DNA of 64,000 nt from Rubripirellula reticaptiva (GTDB taxonomy: Bacteria > Planctomycetota > Planctomycetia > Pirellulales > Pirellulaceae), in the NCBI RefSeq assembly GCF_007860175.1, contig NZ_SJPX01000005.1:1-64000 (forward strand), read 5' to 3'. Below are positions 26,627 through 36,689 of this stretch, piece after piece. Positions within the stretch are counted from its first letter, which is position 1; each line of letters starts with the position of its first letter. The translations under genes were made by a program, and so were the position numbers. The notes under the pieces are model-generated. The model saw nothing but the letters and a program-made list of their open reading frames with translations, was not told where the DNA came from and made no database searches.

Positions 26627-27643
26627 ATGTTTCGACGCTTCTCTTTGGCTCTTTCGATTTTCGCCGGCATTTCGTCGATCGCTTGCCTAAACCTAGTTTC
26701 GTCGAACGTCCAAGCCCAGGATTGGACTGCGGCTGCGTTCCCAGTTAAGACTCACCAATTTGGAACGGTAGCGGTCGGTTCGAAAACGGAATTCGTTTTC
26801 CCGGTCGTAAACACGATGTCCAATACAATGCACATCCAAACGGTCCGAGCAAGTTGTGGATGCACGACTCCCATCGTTCAAAACCAATACATCGCTCCTG
26901 GTGAAACCGGATCCATTTTGGCTCGGTTCAACACTGACACATTCAAAGGGCAAAAAGGCGCGACACTAACGGTGGTGATTGACCAACCGTTCTACAGCGA
27001 AGTCCGTTTGCGAGTGGACGGCTATATCCGCAGCGATATGGTTTTCTTTCCGGGAGCCATTGAATTTGGCAATCTGGCACAAGGCGAAGCTGTCGCAAAA
27101 TCGACAAAAGTTCTGTACGCCGGCCGTAGTGACTGGCAGATCATGGATGTGCGAAGCAATAAGTCTTGGCTGATGCCCGTCGTGAAAGAAACGGTCCGCG
27201 AAAACGGCCGCGTCAACTACGAATTGACCGTCGATGTTCGCGAAGACGCGCCGACAGGATATTTCCAGGACGAGTTGGTCGTCGTTACCAATGATCGCTC
27301 GATGCCAAACGTCCCGCTTAGAGTTTCCGGTCAAGTCGAGTCGGCCCTGTCGATTTCGCCACAAGCGATCGCACTGGGATCACTGAAGCCTGGCGAAGCA
27401 GTCAGCCGAAAGTTGGTGCTGATCGGCCGCGAACCGTTCCACGTCGACACGATCACCGCCGATGGCTGGAAAATCAATTTCCAACCGACGTCAGAATCGA
27501 AGAAGATGCAAATGGTCGATGCAACGTTCACCTTTGTCGGCGACACCGCGGGACCGAAAAAGGAATCTTTCGTCATCAAGACTGCCGGTGGAAATTCGGT
27601 CACCGCCAAGGGACTGATCACCGCAGAAGTTCGCGGCGAGTAA
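26627..27643 (+). CDS. Secreted DUF1573 protein
   Basis: A 338-residue exported protein. ATG 26627 is preceded by CAGGGA and gives a signal peptide ending about NVQA-Q (residues 1-31). The mature part starts with the DUF1573 hallmark: HQFGTVAVGSKTEFVFPVVNT, VRASCGCTTPIV and GETGSILARFNT, followed by two more Ig-like/ASH-type sandwiches (IEFGNLAQGEAVAKSTKV and ALGSLKPGEAVSRKLVLI). Three FG.L..GE modules are visible. Role unknown; such domains are usually structural or protein-binding in the periplasm. It is a single gene, followed by a small palindromic element. Confidence 0.85.
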   Translation: MFRRFSLALSIFAGISSIACLNLVSSNVQAQDWTAAAFPVKTHQFGTVAVGSKTEFVFPVVNTMSNTMHIQTVRASCGCTTPIVQNQYIAPGETGSILARFNTDTFKGQKGATLTVVIDQPFYSEVRLRVDGYIRSDMVFFPGAIEFGNLAQGEAVAKSTKVLYAGRSDWQIMDVRSNKSWLMPVVKETVRENGRVNYELTVDVREDAPTGYFQDELVVVTNDRSMPNVPLRVSGQVESALSISPQAIALGSLKPGEAVSRKLVLIGREPFHVDTITADGWKINFQPTSESKKMQMVDATFTFVGDTAGPKKESFVIKTAGGNSVTAKGLITAEVRGE

Positions 27644-27666
27644 GCAGCTTGTCTTCGACAATCTAG

Positions 27667-27685
27667 TGCAGGCTGCCAGCCTGCA
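27667..27685. repeat. Short palindromic element (REP-like)
   Basis: TGCAGGCTG (27667-27675) and CAGCCTGCA (27677-27685) form a perfect palindrome with a one-base centre in the 116-bp gap between the DUF1573 and ROK genes. A related form with the core GGCT-n-AGCC lies at 63084-63104. Convergent-gene position fits a REP-like element. Confidence 0.5.
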
Positions 27686-27759
27686 GTTTCAGACGAACAG
27701 TTTGTGCGACCCGTTTCCGCGAAGATTCGTTTTCAGGCCGCGTGATTGAGACGCTAACG

Positions 27760-28821
27760 TTACTTGATCGCGTAAGACAATGCGCCGATCACAGATGCTT
27801 GGTCGCCGCAGACGCTGAAACTGAACTCGTGGAAATCACGGAATCCGTCCAGTGCGTTTTCATGGTACGCACGACGGACCAAGTCCAAGTATCGATCTCG
27901 CAGTGCGGGTGCTAAATCGCAAACGCCACCACCGATCACTAGCCGGTCATAGTCACCCAAGTAATTGACCATCAGCAAGGTGATCCCGAGCGCCGTGGCT
28001 TGATCGTCGAGCAGTTCGACGGCCAACGTATCACCATCGGCTGCCAACTCGCGAAGTTGTTTCGCCTTGTCTTTCATGCTGCACGTCTGTTTGTTCAGCA
28101 CGTGGTCACGATAGGTGTCGAGAGTCAGCCGATACGCTAATTGATGCGTCAGCGACGTCAACGAAACCGCACTCTCGGCGGTGCAATAGGCGTTACCCAC
28201 TTTCAGGTTGCGATCATGTTCATAGCGGAACGCATGCACCGGCAACATCAGGTGCCCAGCGTGACCGGCGCGGCCAAAACTGCCTTGCACGGGCTTTCCG
28301 CTGCGCACTTCGCCACCACCTAGGCCGGTGCCGACCGCGACCATGAACAACGAATCAAACTCGTCTTGTTTGCCGTCCATCGGTGATTCGGACCAATGCA
28401 CGAGCCCGGTGCGAATCGCTGACTCGCCCACCGCCGCGGCTTGGCCGTCTCCGACATAGCTAACTTCGATTGCCTTACCATTGTTGGCCCAGGCGGTTTG
28501 CAGTCGTTCACGAATCGGACAGCGATTCCACAATCGCGAATCCAGGTTCGGCGTCGACAACAGGATGCCGTCTTTGGTCGCTGGCCCCGGTGTTGCCAGC
28601 GTGATGCCAGAAACCTCATCACACTGACGCCCCAATTTTTCCAGCTCGATTTCGATTTGGTTCACAATATCCGCGATCGTGGCATCAGGCCCATCGATCG
28701 AGCGGGTAGGAAATTGCTTCGAAATGCACAGCAAGTTGCGATCCGAATCACCGATTGCAATCGTGCTGGTGGTTCCGCCGACGTCGACACCGACAAATAG
28801 TGACACTGGTATTGATTCCAT
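27760..28821 (-). CDS. ROK-family sugar kinase
   Basis: A 353-residue cytoplasmic kinase of the ROK (repressor/ORF/kinase) family, probably a glucokinase-type hexokinase. ATP-binding GVDVGGTTSTIAIGD (11-25), a catalytic Asp126 in VGDGQAAAVGE, VAVGTGLGGGEV and FGRAGHAGHLML are all visible. The usual ROK zinc cluster (C-x-C-G-x(4)-C-x-E) after the GHAGH motif is not present; only NAYCTAES occurs there. No HTH domain, so it is an enzyme rather than a repressor. It diverges from the GNAT gene with 95 bp between the starts. Confidence 0.85.
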   Translation of the reverse strand: MESIPVSLFVGVDVGGTTSTIAIGDSDRNLLCISKQFPTRSIDGPDATIADIVNQIEIELEKLGRQCDEVSGITLATPGPATKDGILLSTPNLDSRLWNRCPIRERLQTAWANNGKAIEVSYVGDGQAAAVGESAIRTGLVHWSESPMDGKQDEFDSLFMVAVGTGLGGGEVRSGKPVQGSFGRAGHAGHLMLPVHAFRYEHDRNLKVGNAYCTAESAVSLTSLTHQLAYRLTLDTYRDHVLNKQTCSMKDKAKQLRELAADGDTLAVELLDDQATALGITLLMVNYLGDYDRLVIGGGVCDLAPALRDRYLDLVRRAYHENALDGFRDFHEFSFSVCGDQASVIGALSYAIK

Positions 28822-28916
28822 CTGGGGGTAAGTGCATCCTCCGCAGCCACTGCGACCGGGAAGTTTGCATGTACAGTGTTACGGCAGCGGCAGCTTTGCG
28901 AAAGGTGAATCCGACG

Positions 28917-29570
28917 ATGATGACGACAATTCGAACTCGCGGGTTTCTCTATTTGGTAGGAACCTTGGTCAACAAATTAGTGCCAGAACGAGTCTTTCGA
29001 TTCCGGATCTTCCGAATCTTCGAGCTCGAAGAAATCGACCTGGACGCCAATGCCGGACGATCCCAGGCGAATGCGCCGCGTGCCCATGAACTTATGTTTC
29101 GGTGGTGCGAAACCGAGGCCGAAATCGCGGATGCTTGCCGTCTGACCTTTTTTCGTCCCGATGGATCGGGCGCTCCCCAACAAGCTTGTCTAGCGATTGC
29201 TAATTCCGAACCGGTCGGTGGCGTCTGGATTGGCCGCGACTATTTCAACGAAACGGAACTGGGCCTTCGGATTTGCTTGAACGAGGATCAAACGTGGCTC
29301 TTTTCGGCTTTCGTTGAAAAGCAACATCGTCGCACGGGCGTCTATCGCCGCCTACTCAACCATGTCCTTGCCGATCAACAGCAGACGGTTTTTGCGTCGA
29401 TCAATCCAACCAACAAAGCGTCCATCAAATCTCATTCGCCGTACATTCGCCGAACGGCGGGGACCTGCGTCGCCGTCCGCTGCTTTGGATGGTCAAAATG
29501 CTGGGCCAGTGGTCAATTGCGAGTCGACGGTAACGAAATCACGATTCTTGCCTACACGGAATCGAATTAA
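28917..29570 (+). CDS. GNAT-family acetyltransferase-like protein
   Basis: A 217-residue protein. The central region (about residues 70-165) looks like a GNAT fold: ADACRLTFFRPDG, SEPVGGVWIGRDYF, a TWLFSAFVEKQHRRTGVYRRLL acetyl-CoA loop region with RRTG in place of the usual R/Q-x-x-G-x-G/A, and FASINPTNKASIKSH. Substrate unknown. ATG 28917 has an AGGTGA site 8 bases upstream; ATG 28869 (with GGAAG) would add 16 residues and cannot be excluded. It converges with the kinase-Hsp70 gene 18 bp away. Confidence 0.7.
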   Translation: MMTTIRTRGFLYLVGTLVNKLVPERVFRFRIFRIFELEEIDLDANAGRSQANAPRAHELMFRWCETEAEIADACRLTFFRPDGSGAPQQACLAIANSEPVGGVWIGRDYFNETELGLRICLNEDQTWLFSAFVEKQHRRTGVYRRLLNHVLADQQQTVFASINPTNKASIKSHSPYIRRTAGTCVAVRCFGWSKCWASGQLRVDGNEITILAYTESN

Positions 29571-29588
29571 CGTCTAAGTGATGTCTGA

Positions 29589-32321
29589 CTAACGCAGCGA
29601 ATCGAGCCACAGAATCCACTCGGCTTGTTCGTCATCTGAAATCGCGGGCTTGGGCAGCACCGGCAATTTCGTGCTAGACGCTGTTCCCGTTGATTGCTTG
29701 CGAACGTTTAGCAAACCATTGACGTTGATTTCAAAACCGATCATTCGACCAATCGGTTTTTGATCGCCATTGGAAAGTTTGCTTTCCGGAGCGACGCGGG
29801 CTGGTTCTGATTCGATTTCATATCGGCCCAGTGAATGCCAGTCGTCACTGAGAATGCCGGACGATTCGACCAGTGACAACGTCATGGACTGGCGTTTCTT
29901 CGACAGCGTCAAACGACGATTCGTTCGCGCCGGCAACAACGTTCCTCGGGGAATGATGGGCAGGATTCGTCGACGGCCCTTTGCGTCTTCGACCACGATG
30001 CCGATTTCTTGACTCGTAACGCCTCGCGGCGGCATCGCGACATCGCCACGCCCAGGCAATTCGGCTGCCAAACACGCCGCTGCGCCACGAGCCACATCGG
30101 TGCGATCAACCACTCGCCGCTGAGCGGTCGCCGACACGCCATCGGTCACGGCGTCTCGCACTCGGGCAATCCGCATCACGGCGCCCATCGTCACGCACAC
30201 ATCAACGTCCGATAATGATACCGACGCTTGATCGCACGTTCGTTTTACTGCTGCGACGATCCCGGCAATCAGGTCATCGCAATAGTCCAACCAATCATTC
30301 CGACTAACCGAGACCGCGATCTTTTTACCGCTCGACTCGATTTGAACGGTCGCCGAATCGGCAAGCAGCATAGTGTTCATCGCCCGCTCGCACGCAATTT
30401 GCAACTGAGCACCGGTCTTCATCGAACGACGAGGATCCAAGCCAAACTGAGTGACGAATTTCGCGGCAACTAAATCGACCAAACGATGCAACCAAGGTAA
30501 CGTCCCCTGGTGCCAATGCCCGCCGTTGGCCAATTGATGCAACCGTGTTTCGTCACGGCGTACGATCGCAATCTCAGTCGCCTGGCCAGATACGCCGACA
30601 AAGAAAATGAGCTGATCCTGGTCCGAATCAAGTTCGCCGATCCTGCCACCCAATCCGCCCTCAATCGCGGGGCCGGCCCCTATTTCATGATCGGGATCAA
30701 CCAACAACGACTGAACCGCTGCGATCGATCGATCCACCAATCGCACTGACGACATCCCCGCCATCTTTGCCGCCTGCAGCACGCTTCGGCGGTGCAGTTG
30801 ATCGTAACTTGACGGCACCGTAATCGCAGTTGCAAGCGGCTGCGTATTGCCAGACCAAGCATTCTTGCGGATCTTTCGCAACAGCATCGCCATCAAGACT
30901 TCGGGCGGACAAGATCGCCCTGCGACTTTGCGATCGACCACCGGTTTGCCGATGTACATCGGCAAACAATGCACCAGACTCTGCGGAAACTCGCGCCGAC
31001 GTTCGATCGCATCTTGGCCGTAAATCAACTGTTCGCCGTCCGATGCGATTGCCATCCGAAACAGCGGATGATCGCCACCACCAGCCGACAACTGATTCAT
31101 CCCACCGATGGGCGACGCCGACGCAGCCGCGGAATAGAACATTCCAAAATCGATTGCGAAAACCCTGGCAACAGTCCTCGATGTCGAACCGCTGGCGTAG
31201 GTGGAGCCTGCGCCTGCCGTTGATTGATCGCCCACTGTATTCCGCTGAGCAAATTCGGACAACCAAACCGGTGCATCGGCCAGAGTGGCGTACGGCGACA
31301 GATCGTCGATCACTTCGTCAAGCGACGCGTACCGTTGATCGGGCTTCTTCGCCATCATTCGGAAAAATATGTTGGCAAAGTTCATGTCAACGTCGCCCCG
31401 GGCCTGCATCAGATCCGGAATCTCGCCGTGCCGGTGTCCGTAGACTTGGTCCAAGTACTCGCCGCTGAACGGAGGACTCGCCGTTAACAAGAAATACATC
31501 GTCGCACCGAGCGAGTAGATATCGCTTCGCGCGTCGGCTTCATCCGGGTTCTCAAGTTGCTCCGGTGACATGAATGGTAACGTGCCGACCAGACGTCCCT
31601 TCGCACTTTTCAAAGGATCGATATCTTCGCCGTCTGCATCGACAATCGGCGAAACATAATCGGCCTCTGAAATTCTGGCCAAACCGAGATCCAGAACTTT
31701 GATCGTTCCGTCGGTCGCACGCATCAGATTGCCTGGCTTGACGTCGCGGTGAACAATCCCGGCACGGTGAGCATGCAGCAGCCCCAGGGCGGCTTGGCGA
31801 ATGATCGAAGCCGCTTCGCTAACCGGCAACGGACCTCGCATTGCGACCCAACGTGTCAGTGTGACGCCATCGACATGTTCCATCGCCAGATAATGGATGC
31901 CGTCATCGGATTCGCCGGCATCAAACGCGGTAACGATATTGGGATGCAATAAACGCGATGCGGCTCGAACTTCGTCATAGAATCGACGAACCGCCAACTC
32001 GTCCTTCATCCGTTTGATCGGCAGCATCTTGATCGCCACCATCCGCTGCATCCGTGTATGCTCGGCCAGATAGACGTTGCCCATGCCACCCGACCCGATC
32101 AGCTCGCGGATGACGTAGTCGCCGATTTTTTCGGGCACGTCATCGATCGTGTCACGTTTTTCGATGTCCGCAACGTCAAACGAATCGATTTCGTCACCCT
32201 GGGACACGCAATCCTGAGTTGGAAGTTCGTTGATCGGTAGGTTTTCGTACGATGAAGACAAAGGTGCGTTGGACTGAGATGTTTGATGTTGGGTTTTAGG
32301 AAACTCGCGAGACACTATCAT
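29589..32321 (-). CDS. Ser/Thr protein kinase fused to an Hsp70-like domain
   Basis: A 910-residue cytoplasmic fusion. Kinase (about 66-345): glycine loop IGSGGMGNVYLAE, Lys98 in VAIKML, catalytic loop IVHRDVKPGNLM (Asp193), DLG (211-213) in place of DFG, and GTLPFMSPEQ. From about residue 384 an Hsp70/DnaK-like ATPase follows: VFAIDFGMFYSAAA, AITVPSSYDQLHRRSVL then AAKMAGMSSVRLVD, FFVGVSGQATEIAIV, ACERAMNTMLLADSATVQIE, and VTMGAVMRIARV, with a substrate-domain-like region (PRGTLLPARTNRRLTLSKKR). The phosphate loops deviate from DnaK (GMFYS for GTTNS; GVSGQATE for DLGGGTFD), so ATP turnover may be weak. No membrane segment. It diverges from hemC, with 53 bp between the starts. Confidence 0.88.
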   Translation of the reverse strand: MIVSREFPKTQHQTSQSNAPLSSSYENLPINELPTQDCVSQGDEIDSFDVADIEKRDTIDDVPEKIGDYVIRELIGSGGMGNVYLAEHTRMQRMVAIKMLPIKRMKDELAVRRFYDEVRAASRLLHPNIVTAFDAGESDDGIHYLAMEHVDGVTLTRWVAMRGPLPVSEAASIIRQAALGLLHAHRAGIVHRDVKPGNLMRATDGTIKVLDLGLARISEADYVSPIVDADGEDIDPLKSAKGRLVGTLPFMSPEQLENPDEADARSDIYSLGATMYFLLTASPPFSGEYLDQVYGHRHGEIPDLMQARGDVDMNFANIFFRMMAKKPDQRYASLDEVIDDLSPYATLADAPVWLSEFAQRNTVGDQSTAGAGSTYASGSTSRTVARVFAIDFGMFYSAAASASPIGGMNQLSAGGGDHPLFRMAIASDGEQLIYGQDAIERRREFPQSLVHCLPMYIGKPVVDRKVAGRSCPPEVLMAMLLRKIRKNAWSGNTQPLATAITVPSSYDQLHRRSVLQAAKMAGMSSVRLVDRSIAAVQSLLVDPDHEIGAGPAIEGGLGGRIGELDSDQDQLIFFVGVSGQATEIAIVRRDETRLHQLANGGHWHQGTLPWLHRLVDLVAAKFVTQFGLDPRRSMKTGAQLQIACERAMNTMLLADSATVQIESSGKKIAVSVSRNDWLDYCDDLIAGIVAAVKRTCDQASVSLSDVDVCVTMGAVMRIARVRDAVTDGVSATAQRRVVDRTDVARGAAACLAAELPGRGDVAMPPRGVTSQEIGIVVEDAKGRRRILPIIPRGTLLPARTNRRLTLSKKRQSMTLSLVESSGILSDDWHSLGRYEIESEPARVAPESKLSNGDQKPIGRMIGFEINVNGLLNVRKQSTGTASSTKLPVLPKPAISDDEQAEWILWLDSLR

Positions 32322-32374
32322 ATCCGATCCGGTACTGATCTTACCCCCTAATATCTAGCTCCCAATAGCCTCCC

Positions 32375-33280
32375 ATGCTCCGAATTGCGACCCGACAAAG
32401 TCCGTTGGCCCTGTGGCAGGCCGAACATGTGGCCGCACTGCTAGCATCGGCGGGGATTCAAACCGTTTTGGTCCCGATGGTCAGCAGCGGCGACACCGAC
32501 ATGCGTCCGATCGATGGGACTAGGCAAGTTGGGTTGTTCACAAAGCGAATCCAACAAGCATTGCTGGAAGACGAAGGCGACATCGCGGTTCATTCGCTCA
32601 AAGACTTGCCGACCGAAGTCAACGAGTTGCTAACCCTTGCAGCCGTTCCAGTCCGCGAAACCGTTACAGACTGTTTAGTGTCCAAGTCGGGTGTGAAATT
32701 TTCGGATTTACCCAACGGAGCAAAGATCGGAACGGGTAGCCGGCGACGGGCGGCTCAGATCCTCAGTCGTCGGCCGGACTTGAACGTGGAAGGAATCCGC
32801 GGCAACGTGCAAACGCGATTGAGCAAGCTAGACGAAGGATTTGACGCGATCGTTTTGGCCGATGCCGGTTTGGTGCGATTGGAAATGGCAGATCTGCCGC
32901 GATATCACTTTACGTTTGACGAGATGCTGCCCGCGCCCGGGCAAGGTGCCCTGGGAATCGAAGTCCGCGCCAACGACAAACAGGCGCTCGAAGCAGCCGC
33001 GACGATGGACGACATGGCAACCCGAGCCGCAGTGACGGCCGAGCGAACATTGTTGTCGTCACTGCACGGTGGATGCCTGGCGCCAATCGCTGCCTACGCC
33101 GTCGTCGATGGTGACGTGCTGAGAATGTCGGCTGTCGCTCTTAGCCCGGACGGCAGAAAGCGTATCGATGAAACCGACGAGATCGAGTTCGCAAACGATC
33201 TGTCGGCAGCCGTCGAACTGGCCAACCGAATCAGCCAAAGAATGGTCGACGCCGGCGCAATCGAAATGGTTCGCGGCTAG
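32375..33280 (+). CDS. hemC: Porphobilinogen deaminase (hydroxymethylbilane synthase)
   Basis: A 301-residue enzyme of tetrapyrrole synthesis that condenses four porphobilinogens to hydroxymethylbilane. Family marks: [25 protein letters not shown] with catalytic Asp77, [44 protein letters not shown] and the dipyrromethane-cofactor Cys234 in LHGGCLAP. Length is normal for the family. ATG 32375 follows a short leader without a strong ribosome site. Its stop overlaps the last 4 bases of the convergent ABC permease gene. It supplies haem, which the H-NOX sensor and the haem peroxidase in this window need, though no direct link is shown. Confidence 0.97.
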   Translation: MLRIATRQSPLALWQAEHVAALLASAGIQTVLVPMVSSGDTDMRPIDGTRQVGLFTKRIQQALLEDEGDIAVHSLKDLPTEVNELLTLAAVPVRETVTDCLVSKSGVKFSDLPNGAKIGTGSRRRAAQILSRRPDLNVEGIRGNVQTRLSKLDEGFDAIVLADAGLVRLEMADLPRYHFTFDEMLPAPGQGALGIEVRANDKQALEAAATMDDMATRAAVTAERTLLSSLHGGCLAPIAAYAVVDGDVLRMSAVALSPDGRKRIDETDEIEFANDLSAAVELANRISQRMVDAGAIEMVRG

Positions 33281-35781
33281 TCGATGGTGCTCGTGCTGAC
33301 TCCCCTACCCTGCCAAACCCTGCCCTGCCAAACCCTGCCCTGCCAAACAACGTTCGGCAGTGGCCGCAGACTAGCGATCCATACGATCAGCGGATCGTTA
33401 GCGTAGTAATCCGGTTGTTTTTCATCAAACATCGACCCTCGTTTTGCACGGCCCCAATCCGCAGCCATTGCCGCGATCGCGTCCGTATCACCGTACCCGT
33501 CGTCATCGATCATATCGACCAGTCGTCGTACAAACGAGTCAATGTTTCGATCCGCTCGATTGCGTTCGATCGCAAACTTATGCGACATGCTGTTGAGCAT
33601 GAGTTCCCCCGCGAAGTCCTTGATGGGCACTTGAGGGTCGCGATCAAACCAGCCGCGTCGGTTGTAGCGTTGCCATTCGCCGATCACGCCAATGCGGCGG
33701 GACTTTTTGCGCAGCTCGGGGGATGGAAACATCGCAGCAAGCAGCTTGTCGGAACCGACTGATTTTATTCTTGGTTGGGACGCGAACACTTGCAACGCAA
33801 TCTCCTCGGCGGGCTCAGCAATACGAATCAACGCAAGCAACCCCTCTTCTCCGTCCGCCACATACTGGCGAACCAGGTTGGCCCATTTCAACAAGACTTC
33901 GACGGCCAAGTCGCGCTGTCGAAAAGCAACCTTTAGTTCTGCTTCCGTTGGCTCTGGGGGTACAAACACGCTGAATTCTTCGTTCCAAACGACCTCGTCC
34001 GACGCAGCAACGAAGCCCCTCGATGTCCGCTCGACAACCGACCGGAGCTCGGCGAACGAAACATGCCGACCGACCGAGTCTTCGGCTTTCAATTCGTTTT
34101 TCAAACGTTGGGAAATGTCCGCACGGACGTCAACGTTGACATAATAGAGTGGCTGCATCGCCTCGGCCGAAACCTTCGTCGAACTTGGCATGCCCTCCCA
34201 CCGAGTTGCGGGGCGTTCCAACGTTGGCAAGTTGACTGCCATCATGCGGGCTCGCCAATCCGTCATGACGGGCGGCGTTGTCCACCAACGCAGGCCGAAC
34301 ACCAACAACATCGGAACGGCAACTGCCATCCCTGTCCAACCGATCACTCGCCAGTGGAATCCACGGTCAATCCGGCCCTCGAGCCAACGTCCCGTCAATC
34401 GACGAGTCGCAATCAGCAAGATAGGCACCATCAACAAAATTACGATCACATAGTGCGCGTACGGAATGAAGAACCACACCAACACAAACGACGCGAACAT
34501 GCCGTAGGCCGGCGCCGCAAAGAACGACAAAACTGGACGCTTGACCCACATCGAAACCAATTGCCCAAACGCATAGCAACACATCAGATACACGGTGGCA
34601 AAAGCACGCTCCTGCGTCGCATTTTGCGGACCATCGATCCGAGGCGCTGACAACAACAAAAACGCTAGCAGTAATAGCGCCGGTACAAGTGTCGGCAGCA
34701 CGCGAGTCCACCAGACCATGCGGTGCGAGATGCCGCGATCGGCAAAGTAACGGCATTGCTGACGGACCGAGTCGCCATAGAACGTGACCGCTCCCATCCA
34801 TAGAAACGAAAGCGTTGCCAGGGGAATCACGCCGCCCCGTACCCGACCTCGGTATCCATACGAACTGGCAAGTTCAACGAGAACAAAAACGAACGTGATC
34901 GAAAACAACGATGCCACGATCACGCAGACCTGACGCCACTGTTGCCACAACATCGCGTAAACGGGCGTTGGCTGGAACAGACCCGAGACGACGACGGGTG
35001 GCGGACGATAGGCGTCTTCACGCATGATCCCACCGGCCGGATTCCGGAACGTCAACGTTGCCTTTGATAATCGATACCTCGCCAACCAGCGCTGCAGCGC
35101 AAACAGTGCCACCAACACCAAGGCGCAGGCGACAATCATGCGGATCCAGTTGGCGACCGGTGCGCCGATTTGCGAAATCGACGAAGCATACGGAGAGTCC
35201 AGCAAGTAAACCATCATCCAGTAGGCAAAATACCAGGCGATCGAGATCACTGGTAACAACGACACTAGCCCAGCCACCGGTGATTTGATCGCGTACGAAG
35301 TCACCAAGCCGACCATCAACAACAGGCACGTAAAGAAGAACGCTTGCCCGATCCCAACCGTCGTCAACAACCCACCAAAACTGTTTTCAGAACTGGCATC
35401 CTGCCACGTCCAAGTCGAAAGCCACAGTGCGACCGACGCCAGAACCCACGCACTAAGCATGCAGACCAACGCGATCGCAAACTTCGTGTCCGCGACCGAC
35501 TGCCAACGCACCGGCAACGTCCGCAGCCAACCCAACGTTCCATTTTCTTCTTCCGTGCCGATCAACATCGGTGGAAGACCGATCGCCATCAAATTGGGCA
35601 ACAAGATCCACATCATGACCGACCATGCGACCGCTGACCGTCCACGATCATCCGACAACATCGACGCAAGCGCAGCGATGATCGGTAGCGCCAGGATCGC
35701 CAATCCCACCGCCAACAACAGCGGCCGAATCGTGACCAGGTCTTTCCAGCATAGGCTTTGCCAAACTCGCGAGGCATTCAT
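33277..35781 (-). CDS. ABC-2 type transporter permease
   Basis: An 834-residue membrane protein with two sets of about six membrane helices (residues about 20-235 and 275-490) separated and followed by soluble regions. [20 protein letters not shown] and [15 protein letters not shown] are typical ABC-2 permease cytoplasmic motifs. The C-terminal about 330 residues are soluble and of unknown fold. The very C-terminus contains VWQGR in tandem, encoded by a 15-bp DNA repeat running up to the gene's end. It overlaps the ATP-binding subunit gene by 4 bases (ATGA) and shares a GntR regulator; likely an efflux or stress transporter. Substrate unknown. Confidence 0.85.
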   Translation of the reverse strand: MNASRVWQSLCWKDLVTIRPLLLAVGLAILALPIIAALASMLSDDRGRSAVAWSVMMWILLPNLMAIGLPPMLIGTEEENGTLGWLRTLPVRWQSVADTKFAIALVCMLSAWVLASVALWLSTWTWQDASSENSFGGLLTTVGIGQAFFFTCLLLMVGLVTSYAIKSPVAGLVSLLPVISIAWYFAYWMMVYLLDSPYASSISQIGAPVANWIRMIVACALVLVALFALQRWLARYRLSKATLTFRNPAGGIMREDAYRPPPVVVSGLFQPTPVYAMLWQQWRQVCVIVASLFSITFVFVLVELASSYGYRGRVRGGVIPLATLSFLWMGAVTFYGDSVRQQCRYFADRGISHRMVWWTRVLPTLVPALLLLAFLLLSAPRIDGPQNATQERAFATVYLMCCYAFGQLVSMWVKRPVLSFFAAPAYGMFASFVLVWFFIPYAHYVIVILLMVPILLIATRRLTGRWLEGRIDRGFHWRVIGWTGMAVAVPMLLVFGLRWWTTPPVMTDWRARMMAVNLPTLERPATRWEGMPSSTKVSAEAMQPLYYVNVDVRADISQRLKNELKAEDSVGRHVSFAELRSVVERTSRGFVAASDEVVWNEEFSVFVPPEPTEAELKVAFRQRDLAVEVLLKWANLVRQYVADGEEGLLALIRIAEPAEEIALQVFASQPRIKSVGSDKLLAAMFPSPELRKKSRRIGVIGEWQRYNRRGWFDRDPQVPIKDFAGELMLNSMSHKFAIERNRADRNIDSFVRRLVDMIDDDGYGDTDAIAAMAADWGRAKRGSMFDEKQPDYYANDPLIVWIASLRPLPNVVWQGRVWQGRVWQGRGVSTSTID
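33310..33348. repeat. 15-bp microsatellite-like repeat in the permease C-terminus
   Basis: CTGCCAAACCCTGCC occurs at 33310-33324 and 33325-33339, followed by a partial copy (33340-33348). In the minus-strand permease it encodes repeated VWQGR, close to the stop and hence close to the hemC 3' end. Copy-number change is expected by slippage and, being 15 bp, would not shift the frame. Confidence 0.85.
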
Positions 35782-36686
35782 TGAAGACTCCCGGTTTTTT
35801 GGTCATCCGTGCAAACCGCGACAAAAATTTCTTCGAGCGATGCGGGAACCGCGGATGCATCTGCCACACCGCTTTCGGTGCCATATTGGGATCGCCAATC
35901 GTCGGCCAGATCGGAAACCACAAATCGCAGTTGGCGTCCGTTCTGAACTTCGGAGAGGACTTTTCCTTCGGGGATCGCAACGGTCGATCCAGCGTGATCG
36001 AGCGTCATCGTGACGATGAAGGTTTTCGCTCGCAAAGTGTCCAGTGGCTCGCAGACTCGCAGTCGACCCTTGTGCACGATCGCCACCCAGTCGGCCACGC
36101 GTTCGACTTCGCTGATCTGGTGACTCGACAACAAAACCGTTCGTCCAAGCGCCGCGCGGTCCACCATCGACTCCAAAAACTGGCGCCGCACCATCGGATC
36201 CAAGCCGCTAGTCGGTTCGTCTAAAATCAGAAGTTTCGGATCATGAGCGGTGGCTAGTGCGAGTGCCACCTTAGCCCGCTGGCCCTTGCTCATGTTCTTT
36301 AGCTTCACGCCCGCCGGAACGTCGAATGCGGCCAACAGTTCTAAGTAACGCATTGGAAACGTTTCATCGTAGAACGCCGATGTGAACCAACCGATCTCCT
36401 CGGCCTTCATCCAGTCGTACAGCGCCGGTGCGTCCGACACGTAGCCGATCGAACGACGAATCTGCATCGCCGCATCACTGGGCGACTTGCCAAGAACGAG
36501 TGCTTCGCCCGAGTCCGGCTTTTCGAATCCTGTCAGAATCCGAATCATGGTCGTCTTGCCAGCACCGTTCTCGCCAAGCAAGGCAAACACGACGCCTTCG
36601 GGTACCTCCAACGTCACATGATCCAGAGCCTGGGTGCGGCCATACCGCTTGGACACGTTGTCCAATGAAATGATGGAATTTGCCAT
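35778..36686 (-). CDS. ABC transporter ATP-binding protein
   Basis: A 302-residue ATPase subunit: Walker A GENGAGKTT (38-46), signature MSKGQR (132-137), Walker B LLILDEP (152-158) and the switch histidine in LLSSHQISEVERVAD. The first about 215 residues are the nucleotide-binding domain; the last about 85 resemble the C-terminal extension of ABC-2 export ATPases. ATG 36686 lies 3 bases after the GntR stop, and the 3' end overlaps the permease start by 4 bases, so the three genes form an operon controlled by the GntR-type regulator. Confidence 0.95.
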   Translation of the reverse strand: MANSIISLDNVSKRYGRTQALDHVTLEVPEGVVFALLGENGAGKTTMIRILTGFEKPDSGEALVLGKSPSDAAMQIRRSIGYVSDAPALYDWMKAEEIGWFTSAFYDETFPMRYLELLAAFDVPAGVKLKNMSKGQRAKVALALATAHDPKLLILDEPTSGLDPMVRRQFLESMVDRAALGRTVLLSSHQISEVERVADWVAIVHKGRLRVCEPLDTLRAKTFIVTMTLDHAGSTVAIPEGKVLSEVQNGRQLRFVVSDLADDWRSQYGTESGVADASAVPASLEEIFVAVCTDDQKTGSLQ

Positions 36687-36689
36687 GCT

